Assembly: GCF_007993795.1 (NCBI RefSeq)
Contig: NZ_CP042476.1
Location: 2,666,001-2,730,000, forward strand
Direction: 5' to 3'
Source: Antarcticibacterium arcticum
GTDB lineage: Bacteria > Bacteroidota > Bacteroidia > Flavobacteriales > Flavobacteriaceae
Length of the DNA stretch: 64,000 bases
The position numbers were made by a program, and so were the translations under genes. Under the pieces are notes generated by a model that was not told the DNA's origin, searched no databases, and saw only the letters and a program-made list of their open reading frames with translations. Positions 17,911 through 26,950 of the stretch are shown piece after piece. The number at the start of each line of letters is the position of its first letter. The stretch's first letter is position 1.

Positions 17911-17941
17911 CAAAAAACCCCTGCCGTAGGCAAGGGTTTTT
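17911..17941 (-). terminator. Intrinsic terminator of the tRNA
   Basis: On the minus strand AAAAACCCTTGCC pairs with GGCAGGGGTTTTT (one G-U pair) around a short loop. It starts 3 bases after the tRNA end. Confidence 0.85.
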
Positions 17942-17943
17942 AG

Positions 17944-18017
17944 TGGTCCCACCTGGACTCGAACCAGGGACCACCTGATTATGAGTCAGGTGCTCTAACC
18001 AGCTGAGCTATAGGACC
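17944..18017 (-). tRNA. tRNA with CAU anticodon (elongator Met or Ile2)
   Basis: The 74-nt cloverleaf has acceptor GGTCCTA / TGGGACC with discriminator A, D-arm GCTCAGCTGGTTAGAGC, anticodon arm CCTGACTCATAATCAGG (anticodon CAT) and T-arm CCTGGTTCGAGTCCAGG. CCA is not encoded. A CAU anticodon that is not initiator-like (normal first A-T/G-C pairing, G-C acceptor start) is either elongator methionine or lysidine-modified isoleucine tRNA. Sequence alone does not settle which. Confidence 0.95.
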
Positions 18018-18124
18018 GGCTCAATAGGTGTAATGAGGGCGCAAATTTATATAATTGTAAGTTACCCTACAAACATTTTTTTATTAATGTGAATTTAGTT
18101 TAAAACCGGCACAACTCCGGTATT

Positions 18125-18562
18125 TTACCTTAGTCCCTCCTCAAACAATTCCTTCCTTGTAGGCCCCGTATCCTGGCAAAGTTCTACCAATACCCCATTG
18201 GAGCTTTTGGGATGCAGGAAGGCCACGATCTTATTATCTGCGCCGGGCTTTGCCTTGTGATTGATGAGGATAAAACCCCGGCGTTCCAGCCTGGCAATTT
18301 CGGCATCTATATCTTCTACGTCAAAAGCAATATGGTGTATACCCTCTCCCCGTTTTTCTATGAATTTGGCAATAGGACTGTTTTCATTAGTGGCCGCCAG
18401 CAACTCGATCTTGCTCTCACCCATTTGAAAAAAAGATGTGATCACCCCCTCGCTTTCCACTGCTTCACTTTTATATGGCTCTGTATTTAGCATAGCCCGG
18501 TAAATTTCATTTGCCTCGTCCATGTTCTTTACCGCTATTCCAATATGTTCAATCTTTCTCAT
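18125..18562 (-). CDS. mce: Methylmalonyl-CoA epimerase
   Basis: The 145-residue VOC/glyoxalase-fold enzyme interconverts (2R)- and (2S)-methylmalonyl-CoA in propionate metabolism. It starts MRKIEHIGIAVKNMDEA, with the first metal His in EHIGIAV. It continues with GEGIHHIAFDVEDI (second His) and ends with NGVLVELCQD (metal Glu). The length matches the family. Methylmalonyl-CoA mutase is not in the window. The gene stands alone, about 100 bases after the tRNA. Confidence 0.94.
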   Translation of the reverse strand: MRKIEHIGIAVKNMDEANEIYRAMLNTEPYKSEAVESEGVITSFFQMGESKIELLAATNENSPIAKFIEKRGEGIHHIAFDVEDIDAEIARLERRGFILINHKAKPGADNKIVAFLHPKSSNGVLVELCQDTGPTRKELFEEGLR

Positions 18563-18595
18563 TTATTTGCAGGGATTAGTGATTTTTGAAAAGTT

Positions 18596-18623
18596 GTGAG
18601 TAGTGAGTAGTGAGTAGTGAGTG
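18596..18623. repeat. Four copies of a 7-bp tandem repeat (GTGAGTA)
   Basis: Three exact GTGAGTA units are followed by a fourth, GTGAGTG, starting at 18596. They are 33 bases upstream of the mce start codon, in the spacer shared with rbfA. The copy number is likely to be unstable. Confidence 0.85.
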
Positions 18624-18733
18624 AGGATTCTTTATAATAATTATAGTTGCCCTCCTTTCCTCTTTTCCTCTTTAACTCTTCTCCTCTCCTTCCAGTTCCA
18701 TGTAAATTTAATAATATTAATATTTAAATATGT

Positions 18734-18741
18734 TACTTTTG
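18734..18741 (+). promoter_or_regulatory. Putative rbfA -7 element (TACTTTTG), near-leaderless
   Basis: TACTTTTG matches TAnnTTTG and ends only 4 bases before the rbfA ATG at 18746. The predicted transcription start falls at or within a few bases of the start codon, which would give a leaderless mRNA. No -33 TTTG is seen at the usual distance. Confidence 0.5.
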
Positions 18742-18745
18742 TAAA

Positions 18746-19138
18746 ATGGAAACAAACAGACAAAAAAAGATAGGTGGCGTTTTACAACAGGACCTTGCCG
18801 AAATCCTTCAGAATCATTTGAGGGACGCGGGAGTTAATGGTATTTTGATCTCGGTTTCTAAAGTAAAAGTACCTACAGATCTTTCTATTGCTAAAGCCTA
18901 CCTGAGTATTTTTCCTGCAAAAAATGCTGCAGAAATGCTGGAACAGCTTAATACCATTAAGCCAAAGATCAAACACGAACTGGCACAACGCACAAAACAT
19001 CAGCTAAGGCGTATGCCCGATCTGGAATTTTATGTAGATGACTCCCTTGAATACATTGAAAAAATAGAGAAATCTATTAAAGGAGAAGAAAATCCAATCG
19101 CCAACCCTGACCTTCTGGAGCGCAGGAAAAAATCCTAA
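18746..19138 (+). CDS. rbfA: 30S ribosome-binding factor A
   Basis: The 130-residue KH-like protein needed for late 30S maturation and cold adaptation. It starts METNRQKKIGGVLQQDLAEI, the family N-terminus, which fixes the start. ISVSKVKVPTDLSIAKAYLS and LRRMPDLEFYVDDSLEYIEKI are the other conserved blocks. The FtsX-type permease gene begins 1 base after its stop, so the two are co-transcribed. Confidence 0.96.
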   Translation: METNRQKKIGGVLQQDLAEILQNHLRDAGVNGILISVSKVKVPTDLSIAKAYLSIFPAKNAAEMLEQLNTIKPKIKHELAQRTKHQLRRMPDLEFYVDDSLEYIEKIEKSIKGEENPIANPDLLERRKKS

Positions 19139-19139
19139 A

Positions 19140-20339
19140 GTGAATTTTTCCCTTTACATTGCCCGGCGCTACCTCTTTTCCAAAAGCAGCAATAATGCAA
19201 TAAACATTATTACCATTATTGCGGCCATAGGTGTATTTGCCGGAGCTTTCTCACTCTTTATTGTACTTTCCGGTTTTTCGGGACTTAAAGATTTCAGTCT
19301 TTCCTTTTCCAACGAATTTGATCCCGATCTCAAGGTTTTTCCTGAAACCGGCAAAACCCTGAACATTACAGCTGAAGAAAGAGCAAAACTGGAGCAAATT
19401 GAGGGGATTGCGGCTTTTTCAGAAATTGTGGAGGAACGGGTGTTCCTGGAATATAAGAACAAGACGCACACTGCATTTATAAAAGGAGTCGATCCCAACT
19501 ACAGAAGAGTAAATAATATAGATTCTTCCCTGGTGTTTGGAACCTGGCTGGCGCAAAGCGAATTTCAGGTAGTTGCAGGTAATGGTATTGCACGGCTGCT
19601 TTCTTTAAATACTTTTGATTACCAGGACCTGCTTAGCATCATGGTACCAAGGCCGGGAAAAGGACAGGTTACCAATCCCACAGATGCTTTTAACCGCGAG
19701 AATGTAATTGTAACAGATATTTACAGTGTTAATGAAGATCTGGACAGCAAATATATTTTTTCGAATATAGCGTTTGCAAGAAGTTTACTGGAAATTGACG
19801 AGAACCAGATCTCTGCCATCGAGATCAAGCTTTCCCCCAATTCCAACCCCGAAGCTGTTCGTGCTGCTCTGGCTACCGCTCTGGATCAAAACATTACTAT
19901 CAGGAACCGTGCACAGCTCAATGAAACCCTTTATAAAATGCTGAACACAGAAAACCTTGCCGTTTACCTCATCTTTACGCTGGTAGTGATCATTGCACTT
20001 TTTAACGTCATTGGATCTATAATCATGGTGATTCTTGATAAAAGGGAAAATATTAAGACCCTTCACAGCCTGGGTGCTTCCCCCAATGCCATTAAAAATA
20101 TTTTTTTCCTGCAGGGGGCACTTATGACGGTTGTTGGTGGAATTATTGGATTGCTGGCGGCAGTGCTGGTGGTGTATCTACAGTTACAGTATGACCTGGT
20201 AATGATCACTCCAAGCTTGCCTTATCCTGTGAAGATCACCTTTATCAATATACTGTTGGTACTATTGACAATTGGGTCACTGGGACTTCTGGCGTCCTAT
20301 ATTGCGGCAAGCCAAAGCAAAAAAGCCCTTACTGCCTAG
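19140..20339 (+). CDS. FtsX-family ABC transporter permease (LolC/LolE-like)
   Basis: The 399-residue membrane protein has one N-terminal helix (about 22-45, IITIIAAIGVFAGAFSLFIV), a large periplasmic domain (about 50-265) and three C-terminal helices (about 275-300, 320-345, 365-390). This is the MacB/FtsX fold used by LolCE for lipoprotein release. Start is GTG 19140, one base after the rbfA stop; MNFSLYIARRYLFSKSS is the usual LolC/E-like N-terminus. No partner ATPase is adjacent. It converges with dusB, overlapping by 4 bases. Confidence 0.9.
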   Translation: MNFSLYIARRYLFSKSSNNAINIITIIAAIGVFAGAFSLFIVLSGFSGLKDFSLSFSNEFDPDLKVFPETGKTLNITAEERAKLEQIEGIAAFSEIVEERVFLEYKNKTHTAFIKGVDPNYRRVNNIDSSLVFGTWLAQSEFQVVAGNGIARLLSLNTFDYQDLLSIMVPRPGKGQVTNPTDAFNRENVIVTDIYSVNEDLDSKYIFSNIAFARSLLEIDENQISAIEIKLSPNSNPEAVRAALATALDQNITIRNRAQLNETLYKMLNTENLAVYLIFTLVVIIALFNVIGSIIMVILDKRENIKTLHSLGASPNAIKNIFFLQGALMTVVGGIIGLLAAVLVVYLQLQYDLVMITPSLPYPVKITFINILLVLLTIGSLGLLASYIAASQSKKALTA

Positions 20340-21334
20340 GCAAATTCAAAACCGGTAAATTCTTTTTCCACCTCATCAAAAGCAGCAAAAACATCTGCGG
20401 CCTCATCGCTGGTTACCATCTTTGTCCTGAATTCTTTAAAATGAGGAATGCCTTTAAAATAGTTGGTATAATGTCTTCGGGTTTCAAATACCCCAAGTTT
20501 TTCACCTTTCCAGTCTATTGCCATTTGTAAATGCCTGCGGGCGGCATCCACGCGCTCATCAAGGCTAGGTGCTGCCATATGTTCTCCGGTTGCAAAGAAA
20601 TGCTTCACTTCCCTGAAAAACCAGGGATAACCTATGCTGGCCCGCCCAATCATGGCACCGTCCAGTCCGTATTTATCCCGCATTTCTGCAGCCTTTTCCG
20701 GGGTATCTACATCGCCATTCCCAAAAACCGGAATATGCATTCTGGAATTGTTCTTTACTTCGGCAATTGGTGCCCAGTCGGCAGAGCCTTTATACATTTG
20801 TGCGCGGGTTCTTCCATGAATGGAAATTGCCTTTGCTCCGGCATCCTGTAGTCTTTCGGCTACCTCAACAATTCGAATAGAATCCTGGTCCCAGCCAAGT
20901 CTGGTCTTTATGGTTATTGGTAGATTGGTGTGTTTCACCATCGCCGCTGTAAGGGATACCATAAGGTCGATATCCTTCAGAATTCCGGCCCCTGCTCCTT
21001 TTGAAACCACCTTCTTCACCGGGCAGCCGAAGTTGATATCTATCATATCCGGCCCAGATCTCTCGACGATCTCAACAGATTCCAACATGGATTCCAGGTT
21101 GGCTCCAAAGATCTGAATGCCCACCGGGCGTTCTTTTTCGTATATATCGAGTTTCATCACGCTCTTAGCCGCATCGCGAATAAGACCTTCAGAAGAAATG
21201 AATTCAGTAAAAACTACATCTGCACCCTGTTCCTTGCACAACGCGCGAAAAGGAGGGTCACTAACATCTTCCATGGGCGCAAGCAGCAATGGAAATTCTC
21301 CTACATCTATGTTTCCTATTTTGGCCACAATCAA
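20336..21334 (-). CDS. dusB: tRNA-dihydrouridine synthase
   Basis: The 332-residue FMN enzyme reduces uridine in the tRNA D-loop. It has the TIM barrel with LLAPMEDVSDPPFRALC, the catalytic cysteine in NFGCPVKKVVSKGAGAGIL, TIKTRLGW, the histidine in ISIHGRTRAQMYKGSADW, and a C-terminal helical domain (RRHYTNYFKGI). NifR3/DusB type by length and motifs. It converges with the FtsX-like gene. Confidence 0.94.
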   Translation of the reverse strand: MIVAKIGNIDVGEFPLLLAPMEDVSDPPFRALCKEQGADVVFTEFISSEGLIRDAAKSVMKLDIYEKERPVGIQIFGANLESMLESVEIVERSGPDMIDINFGCPVKKVVSKGAGAGILKDIDLMVSLTAAMVKHTNLPITIKTRLGWDQDSIRIVEVAERLQDAGAKAISIHGRTRAQMYKGSADWAPIAEVKNNSRMHIPVFGNGDVDTPEKAAEMRDKYGLDGAMIGRASIGYPWFFREVKHFFATGEHMAAPSLDERVDAARRHLQMAIDWKGEKLGVFETRRHYTNYFKGIPHFKEFRTKMVTSDEAADVFAAFDEVEKEFTGFEFA

Positions 21335-21449
21335 TTATTTAAGGCTGCAAAAATAAGGTTTTTTTGTTAATCTTAAGTCGGGAAGAATTACAACGGTTTA
21401 ATGCTGGTTGATTTTATAAGAATTGCCGTATACAACATTACAATATACA

Positions 21450-23867
21450 CTAGATCCTGTCGCGTTCTGCCGCCTCGATCTTGCGCTGATTGTCGCTTAA
21501 CCTGAAATTTCCAAAATTGTACTTGAAACCTACCCGCACAAAACGGGTTTCTTCCTGTGCAAAATAAGAGTTATCCTGGTTGAGATATCGGGAGGTTAGC
21601 CGCGTATTGGTTGTGTTCAGGATGTCTTCAACATTAAGGCTAAGTTCGGCTCGATTGTTCCACAGGGTTTTTCTAAGACCTATAGAAAAGGTGGTAAAAG
21701 GATCCAACTGGTAAGAACCCGAAATATAATCTGTCACGTGCATCAGGAATAAATTCCCTTCCAACGTGCCATCCCTGGAAAGTGTGAAAATATTATATAC
21801 GTAAGCCTGTATCCCGTTTACTTCATTTGTTACCTCCCAGTTTCCGCTTTCTACTGCCAGAAAAGTGTTTTCATCATGGAAAAAGGAAGTGAATACCTGG
21901 GCATACCAGAAATTGGTGATTGACCTGCTATGAGATATGTCAAGGCCATATGCTTTGCTGTTAACCAAATTGGCGCTAATTGTCCTGATATTAAAGTTTT
22001 CGTTATCCTGAAAAGCCAATATAGATGGTGTAATTCCAGTATCCTGGTAATAAAAGTCAAAGAAATATTGCCCCTTTAGCGAATAATTTAGGTTGAAGTT
22101 ATTGCTTATCGCAGCTTTAAGATCTGGGTTACCCGCATTAAAATTATTTTCATTCAGAAAATACCGGAATGGGTTCAGGCTTTCATATTTGGGCCGGGCA
22201 ATTCTCCGGGCATAATCCAATGTAAGCACGTGGTCTTCAGAAATTGAATGCTGAAAATATGCGGTGGGAAACAATTCAAAATAATTTTGATTGTTCACCT
22301 CTCCCATAGAATTGGAGATCCCGGAAATATCTGTATACTCCCCACGAAGCCCTGCTTTTATCGCCCATTTTTCCCATTCTTTGGTTATACTGGTATATCC
22401 AGCATATATTTTTTCATCATATAAAAAATTGTCTGAAAGGGTGTTTACAAATTCCCTGGAATTGTTGGCGGTATTGAAAAAATCTATTCCGCTTTCAGAA
22501 TCTATCATAGAAGCTTTTGCTCCCAATTCAAAACTGGTGCTTCCCAGCGGGGTTTCATAATCTACCTGCGCCGTGAAAATATCGATGTTCTGGGCGGCAT
22601 CTGTCATGAAACTTATCCTGTTAATTATTTCCTCCTGCGGGGAGAAATAGGTTGAAATCACATCCTGCACCCGCTCCTGCCCAAAATTGGTATAATGAAC
22701 GGTGGAGGAGATCTGGGCTCCTTCCTTTTTTAACTTATGGGTATATTTTAAGTTAAGCGCAATATTCTCTTCATCATTTTCCAGACCGCTCCTGGTTACA
22801 AAGGAAGAATCCAGCTGAAACTGGGGATTTCTAATGTGCGTTTCCACCGTATTGTCAAATCGCTTGTTTGGAGATACCATCGCATTGGCCGAAAGGCTAA
22901 GGGTATTGCGGGCATTTATAGTATAATCAAGATTCACGTTGGCATTATGGGCCTGTGAAGTGGTGGTACGGTTAAAGTCTGTATTCCAGCGGGATAGAAT
23001 ATCGCCATTAGGCTTCATAAAGTTGATATGGCTGTCGTCATTCTTAAACTCCTTGAGGGGACTTATACTATAGTTTGCAAAGACATTTAGTTTCTCACTT
23101 TTAAAATAATGACTGGTACCAAACTGGTATTTAGGATAAATGGCCTGAGTATAATTCCCGTTAATATTTCCCTTGTAACCCGGAGTGAGATTGGTACTGG
23201 TTACAATATTAAGGATGGCACCCCCTTCAGCCTCATATCGAGCAGGAGGATTGGTAATCACTTCAATAGATTTAATATTGGAAGCAGAGTAACTCTCAAG
23301 CAGTGTTTGTAATTCTGACGAAGACAAGTGCACTTTCCTGTCATTTATATAAACAGCCACTATGTTATTTCGTACTAGTAACTGATTTTGGCTCACTATA
23401 ACCCCGGGAGTTTTCTTCAAAATATCCCAGGAATTTCCGTTGGAAAGCGTGGAATTTTCTACATCAAAAATAATCCTGTCTATACTTCGCGTGATCTTGG
23501 GTTTTTTGGCATTAATGGTAATTTCCTGCAGGCCAGCTGCATCCTCCTGTAAGGTTGCCAACCCCAGATCCTCATCGCTATTTACTTTAACTTTTTTAAG
23601 AAAGTTCTCATAGCCCACAAAACTTATAGATAAAACATACTCGTTGGGGGCAATGTTTTTGAAGAGGTATTCCCCCGCCTCATTAGAAACTGCTCCCCTG
23701 TAAACGGTTGTAGAATCTGCCGAATTTAATAAAACCACATTTGCAAAAACCACAGGGTTCCTGTCCTGGTCCTGCACTATACCTTTAACCGAATTTTGAG
23801 AATAAGCCTGAAATGAAGAGAACAAAACCAGAAAAAACAGGGGCAACGGATAGTAATTTATCTTCAT
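21450..23867 (-). CDS. TonB-dependent receptor / outer membrane beta-barrel family protein
   Basis: The 805-residue protein has a signal peptide (MKINYYPLPLFFLVLFSSFQAYS), then a carboxypeptidase-regulatory-like beta-sandwich (about 27-115, NSVKGIVQDQDRNPVVFANV). A plug-like domain with SIEVITNPPARYEAEGGAIL follows, then a long beta-barrel with the TRFVRVGFKYNFGNF-type end. This matches the outer-membrane beta-barrel family (OMP_b-brl_3) of Bacteroidota. The substrate is unknown and there is no SusD partner next to it. It stands alone. Confidence 0.9.
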   Translation of the reverse strand: MKINYYPLPLFFLVLFSSFQAYSQNSVKGIVQDQDRNPVVFANVVLLNSADSTTVYRGAVSNEAGEYLFKNIAPNEYVLSISFVGYENFLKKVKVNSDEDLGLATLQEDAAGLQEITINAKKPKITRSIDRIIFDVENSTLSNGNSWDILKKTPGVIVSQNQLLVRNNIVAVYINDRKVHLSSSELQTLLESYSASNIKSIEVITNPPARYEAEGGAILNIVTSTNLTPGYKGNINGNYTQAIYPKYQFGTSHYFKSEKLNVFANYSISPLKEFKNDDSHINFMKPNGDILSRWNTDFNRTTTSQAHNANVNLDYTINARNTLSLSANAMVSPNKRFDNTVETHIRNPQFQLDSSFVTRSGLENDEENIALNLKYTHKLKKEGAQISSTVHYTNFGQERVQDVISTYFSPQEEIINRISFMTDAAQNIDIFTAQVDYETPLGSTSFELGAKASMIDSESGIDFFNTANNSREFVNTLSDNFLYDEKIYAGYTSITKEWEKWAIKAGLRGEYTDISGISNSMGEVNNQNYFELFPTAYFQHSISEDHVLTLDYARRIARPKYESLNPFRYFLNENNFNAGNPDLKAAISNNFNLNYSLKGQYFFDFYYQDTGITPSILAFQDNENFNIRTISANLVNSKAYGLDISHSRSITNFWYAQVFTSFFHDENTFLAVESGNWEVTNEVNGIQAYVYNIFTLSRDGTLEGNLFLMHVTDYISGSYQLDPFTTFSIGLRKTLWNNRAELSLNVEDILNTTNTRLTSRYLNQDNSYFAQEETRFVRVGFKYNFGNFRLSDNQRKIEAAERDRI

Positions 23868-23989
23868 GGGGGAAAATTACAGTTCTTGTTTTAAGTATTA
23901 AGATTGCAAACAAATATAGCATTTCTTTGAAAACTGTTAAGAAATCTATGATTTATTTGGAATTCAATACCAATGTCCCGAAAAGGCTA

Positions 23990-26947
23990 TTATTCCCCGA
24001 ATTTCTTTATGGCATCATACAACACCTGGTGGATCTGGGTGCGGGTATTGAGCCGGTATAACCGGGAATTCTCCCTTGTTGGGGAGACCCTGTTTGAAAG
24101 AAATATATACAGCAGGTCATATTCTGGATCCATCCAAACCATAATCCCGGTAAAGCCGGTGTGGCCATAACTCGATGCACTCGCATCCTGTGCGGTATTT
24201 CGGCTTTCACCCTTTTCATTGTAATAAGGCTTGTCAAATCCCAGCGCACGGTGATTTTCAGAATCAGGAAACTGGCGGCGGGTGAATTCCTCAATGGTTT
24301 CTTCATTGATATATCTCACGCCCCCATACTCTCCCTTGTTAAGGTACATTTGTAAAAGTTTAGCAAGGTCAAAAGCATTCCCAAACAAGCCGGCGTGACC
24401 CGATACGCCGCCCATCATTATTGCACCCTCATCATGCACAGTCCCGTGAATAGTTTCATGCCTGAAGTTATAATCATCCTCTGTAGGAACAATCCGGGAT
24501 TTTGGGAATTTAGCCAACGGATTAAAAGTAAGGGAAGTTGCGCCCAGGGGTTCATAAAAACTTTCCTTTAAATAGGAGGAGAAATCAGTATCTATGCGAC
24601 TCTCAACAACCCGGGGCGCCAGAATGAAAAAAAAATCTGAGTACACGTATTTCTTTTCTTCCCTTAGAGGAGATTTTCTTATTTCCTTTACGATCTTATC
24701 TGGATAGTTGCGGTGCAGGTACATGGTATTGGTGAGCCTAATAGGAAACCTTGCTGAAGAATCATTTTTTATAGTTGCCCATTTATAAGATCCGTTTTTT
24801 CTTTTGGTGTTTTTCCAGAACGGGATCCATGGCTGGAACCTTGCCTGGTGCGTTAAGATATCCCTATAGGGAATTTCGGCTTTATTGGATCTGCGAAAAG
24901 ACGGTAAGTGATTGGAAAGAGTTTGATTGGGGTGAAACTTATCTTCATCATACAATTTCATCAACGCCGCCATAGATGCAGAGATCTTTGTGACCGATGC
25001 CAGATCGTAAAGATCTTCTTTCTTTACTTTAATTGTGTCATGGTACACTTGCGTTCCGTAAGCTTTATGAAAAACAATTTTTTGATTCCTGGCAACCAAC
25101 ACCTGCCCTCCTGGAATTGCTTTTGCATTTATGGCTTCCTGCATAAGGGAATCTATTCTTTTATTCAGGATGCCGGAATCCATTCCCGCATCTTCAGGAA
25201 TAGCATAAGAAAGCCGTAAGCCATCTTCCAACACAAGACCCTCTCCTACTTTAAATTTTTCCCCCACACTTACGGGAAGTTTTCCACTTGAACCACTCCC
25301 CCCAAATATAAGCTGGGCCGCAAGTTCCTGGTAATTTTGCGTATCCTGATAGGTAACTATTAGCCCCGCTGCTTTTTCAATATTTTCAAGTTTATCGAGC
25401 ACATAGGGGTTTTTAAACAAACTTATTATGGTATTTTTTTCTGAAACAAGTTCCTTTAGAAAGCTTTGAACCTCCGCAGATATTTTAAGGGTGTTCCTGG
25501 GAAATTTACTATCATCATGGATCCCGGCAATTACCAGGTCAAAATTACCGAGCTCATTTTTTAGAGTGTGAATATCCCCGGCAGATCCTTCATTTTTAAG
25601 ATTGAAATGTGAAACCCGGGTGTACCGGGAAAGAGTTTTTTGAAAATTGGTTTGTTCTTCAACTCCTATTGAAACGGAAGCGATCCTTAGTCCCTGTAAT
25701 TTTTTAACCGGGAGGATATTGTTTTCATTTTTTAGCACCGTTATAGAAGCCCGGGCCAGTTTTTTATTAAGGTGATTAGCCCGGGGAGTATTGAGCTCTT
25801 CGATAATATTTATAAGGGATGTTGGTTCAAATTTATTAAGGCCTACCCAATATTTTACGGCGAGGATCTTTCTACACCTTCTGTCAATTTCAGCCTGACT
25901 TATGAGCCCTTTATTAATTGCTTTTCTTATTTCCTGAATTGCTTTTGGGACATCTTCAGTAAATTCCAACAGATCGTTCCCTGCAAGAATGGCATCTTTA
26001 TCTACAATTCCGGGTTCATTGCCTACGGTAACGCCTTTCATATTCATAGCATCTGTCACTGTAAGCCCCTGAAAGCCGAGTTCTTCTTTTAAAAGCTGGG
26101 TAATAATAGGTTTTGACAAGGTAGAAGGTACCCCTGTTGGATCCAGTGCGGGAATATCGAGATGGGCCACCATAACACCACCTATTCCGGCTTTTACTAC
26201 TTCCCGGAAGGGATATAGTTCCAGTGAATCCAGGCGGGCGCGGGAATGGTTAATTTGTGGCAGGGCATAATGAGAATCCGTATCGGTGTCGCCATGGCCG
26301 GGGAAATGCTTTGCTGTGGTAAGTAATTGATGGTCTTGCATCCCTCTCATATAAGCAATGGCTTTGCTCGTCACATTATACTTGTCTTCGCCAAAAGACC
26401 TGTAATTTATCACGGGATTATTGGGGTTATTATTAACATCAAGCACGGGTGCAAAATTGAGGTGTAAGCCTGTTCTTTTTATTTGCCTTGCAATTTCGGC
26501 ACCCATATCATAAATAAGAGACTCGTCCTGTATAGCTCCCAGCGCCATTTGAAACGGATAGCTTATGGTGGTATCAAGTCGCATCCCAAGACCCCATTCC
26601 GCATCAATAGCGCCCAGAAGTGGCACCCTGGAGTGTGCCTGGTATTCATTCATTAACCGCACCTGCCTCACAGGACCCCCCTGGAAAAAAATGAGCCCGC
26701 CAATTTTTTGTTCCTTAATAAGTTTAAGGATCTCCTTTCTATGCTCATCACCCCGATTGGAATATGCCGCCACCATGATTAGTTGGGCAATTCGTTCATC
26801 GGGACTTAATGTCTTCATTATGGAGTCTACCCATTTGCTGTTTTCATATTGCAGAAACTCCGGAGTAACCGGTGCGGTAGCCTGGGCAGAAACGTTTCCC
26901 GTTATAAGTATACTAAAGAGAAGGAAGATGGAGGTGATTTTATTCAT
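23990..26947 (-). CDS. GH3 beta-N-acetylhexosaminidase fused to a class-C-type serine hydrolase
   Basis: The 985-residue protein has a signal peptide (residues 1-21), a GH3 catalytic domain (about 35-370), a GH3 C-terminal domain (about 390-570) and a beta-lactamase-fold domain (about 590-985). The NagZ-type loop KHFPGHGDTDTDSH (213-226) carries the His/Asp acid-base dyad, and TVTDAMNMKG holds the likely nucleophile Asp. Ser651 lies in SVTK of the hydrolase domain. NagZ-type GH3 enzymes cut GlcNAc-1,6-anhydroMurNAc or GlcNAc-MurNAc bonds; the partner domain may act on the peptide or an ester. The arrangement is common in Bacteroidota. It follows the NagX-like gene by 3 bases. Confidence 0.93.
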   Translation of the reverse strand: MNKITSIFLLFSILITGNVSAQATAPVTPEFLQYENSKWVDSIMKTLSPDERIAQLIMVAAYSNRGDEHRKEILKLIKEQKIGGLIFFQGGPVRQVRLMNEYQAHSRVPLLGAIDAEWGLGMRLDTTISYPFQMALGAIQDESLIYDMGAEIARQIKRTGLHLNFAPVLDVNNNPNNPVINYRSFGEDKYNVTSKAIAYMRGMQDHQLLTTAKHFPGHGDTDTDSHYALPQINHSRARLDSLELYPFREVVKAGIGGVMVAHLDIPALDPTGVPSTLSKPIITQLLKEELGFQGLTVTDAMNMKGVTVGNEPGIVDKDAILAGNDLLEFTEDVPKAIQEIRKAINKGLISQAEIDRRCRKILAVKYWVGLNKFEPTSLINIIEELNTPRANHLNKKLARASITVLKNENNILPVKKLQGLRIASVSIGVEEQTNFQKTLSRYTRVSHFNLKNEGSAGDIHTLKNELGNFDLVIAGIHDDSKFPRNTLKISAEVQSFLKELVSEKNTIISLFKNPYVLDKLENIEKAAGLIVTYQDTQNYQELAAQLIFGGSGSSGKLPVSVGEKFKVGEGLVLEDGLRLSYAIPEDAGMDSGILNKRIDSLMQEAINAKAIPGGQVLVARNQKIVFHKAYGTQVYHDTIKVKKEDLYDLASVTKISASMAALMKLYDEDKFHPNQTLSNHLPSFRRSNKAEIPYRDILTHQARFQPWIPFWKNTKRKNGSYKWATIKNDSSARFPIRLTNTMYLHRNYPDKIVKEIRKSPLREEKKYVYSDFFFILAPRVVESRIDTDFSSYLKESFYEPLGATSLTFNPLAKFPKSRIVPTEDDYNFRHETIHGTVHDEGAIMMGGVSGHAGLFGNAFDLAKLLQMYLNKGEYGGVRYINEETIEEFTRRQFPDSENHRALGFDKPYYNEKGESRNTAQDASASSYGHTGFTGIMVWMDPEYDLLYIFLSNRVSPTRENSRLYRLNTRTQIHQVLYDAIKKFGE

Positions 26948-26950
26948 TAC

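Larger units (their letters stand above)
17550..17943. other. Intergenic region with hairpins and tRNA-derived repeat
   Basis: The 394 bases hold no convincing gene. The left half (17550-17790) is AT-rich without visible structure. The right half holds a hairpin at 17799-17824 (AAGGCCT ... AGGCCTT), partial copies of the tRNA 3' end and the tRNA terminator. Short open frames here on both strands are products of the repeat and are not called as genes. Confidence 0.6.

Noticed and set aside
17762..17978. Overlapping short open frames on both strands next to the tRNA
   Set aside because: They run through the terminator, the tRNA 3' end and repeated sequence; no ribosome-binding site or conserved protein is seen.
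18596..18623. CRISPR array
   Set aside because: Units are 7 bp with no spacers, and no cas genes are present.
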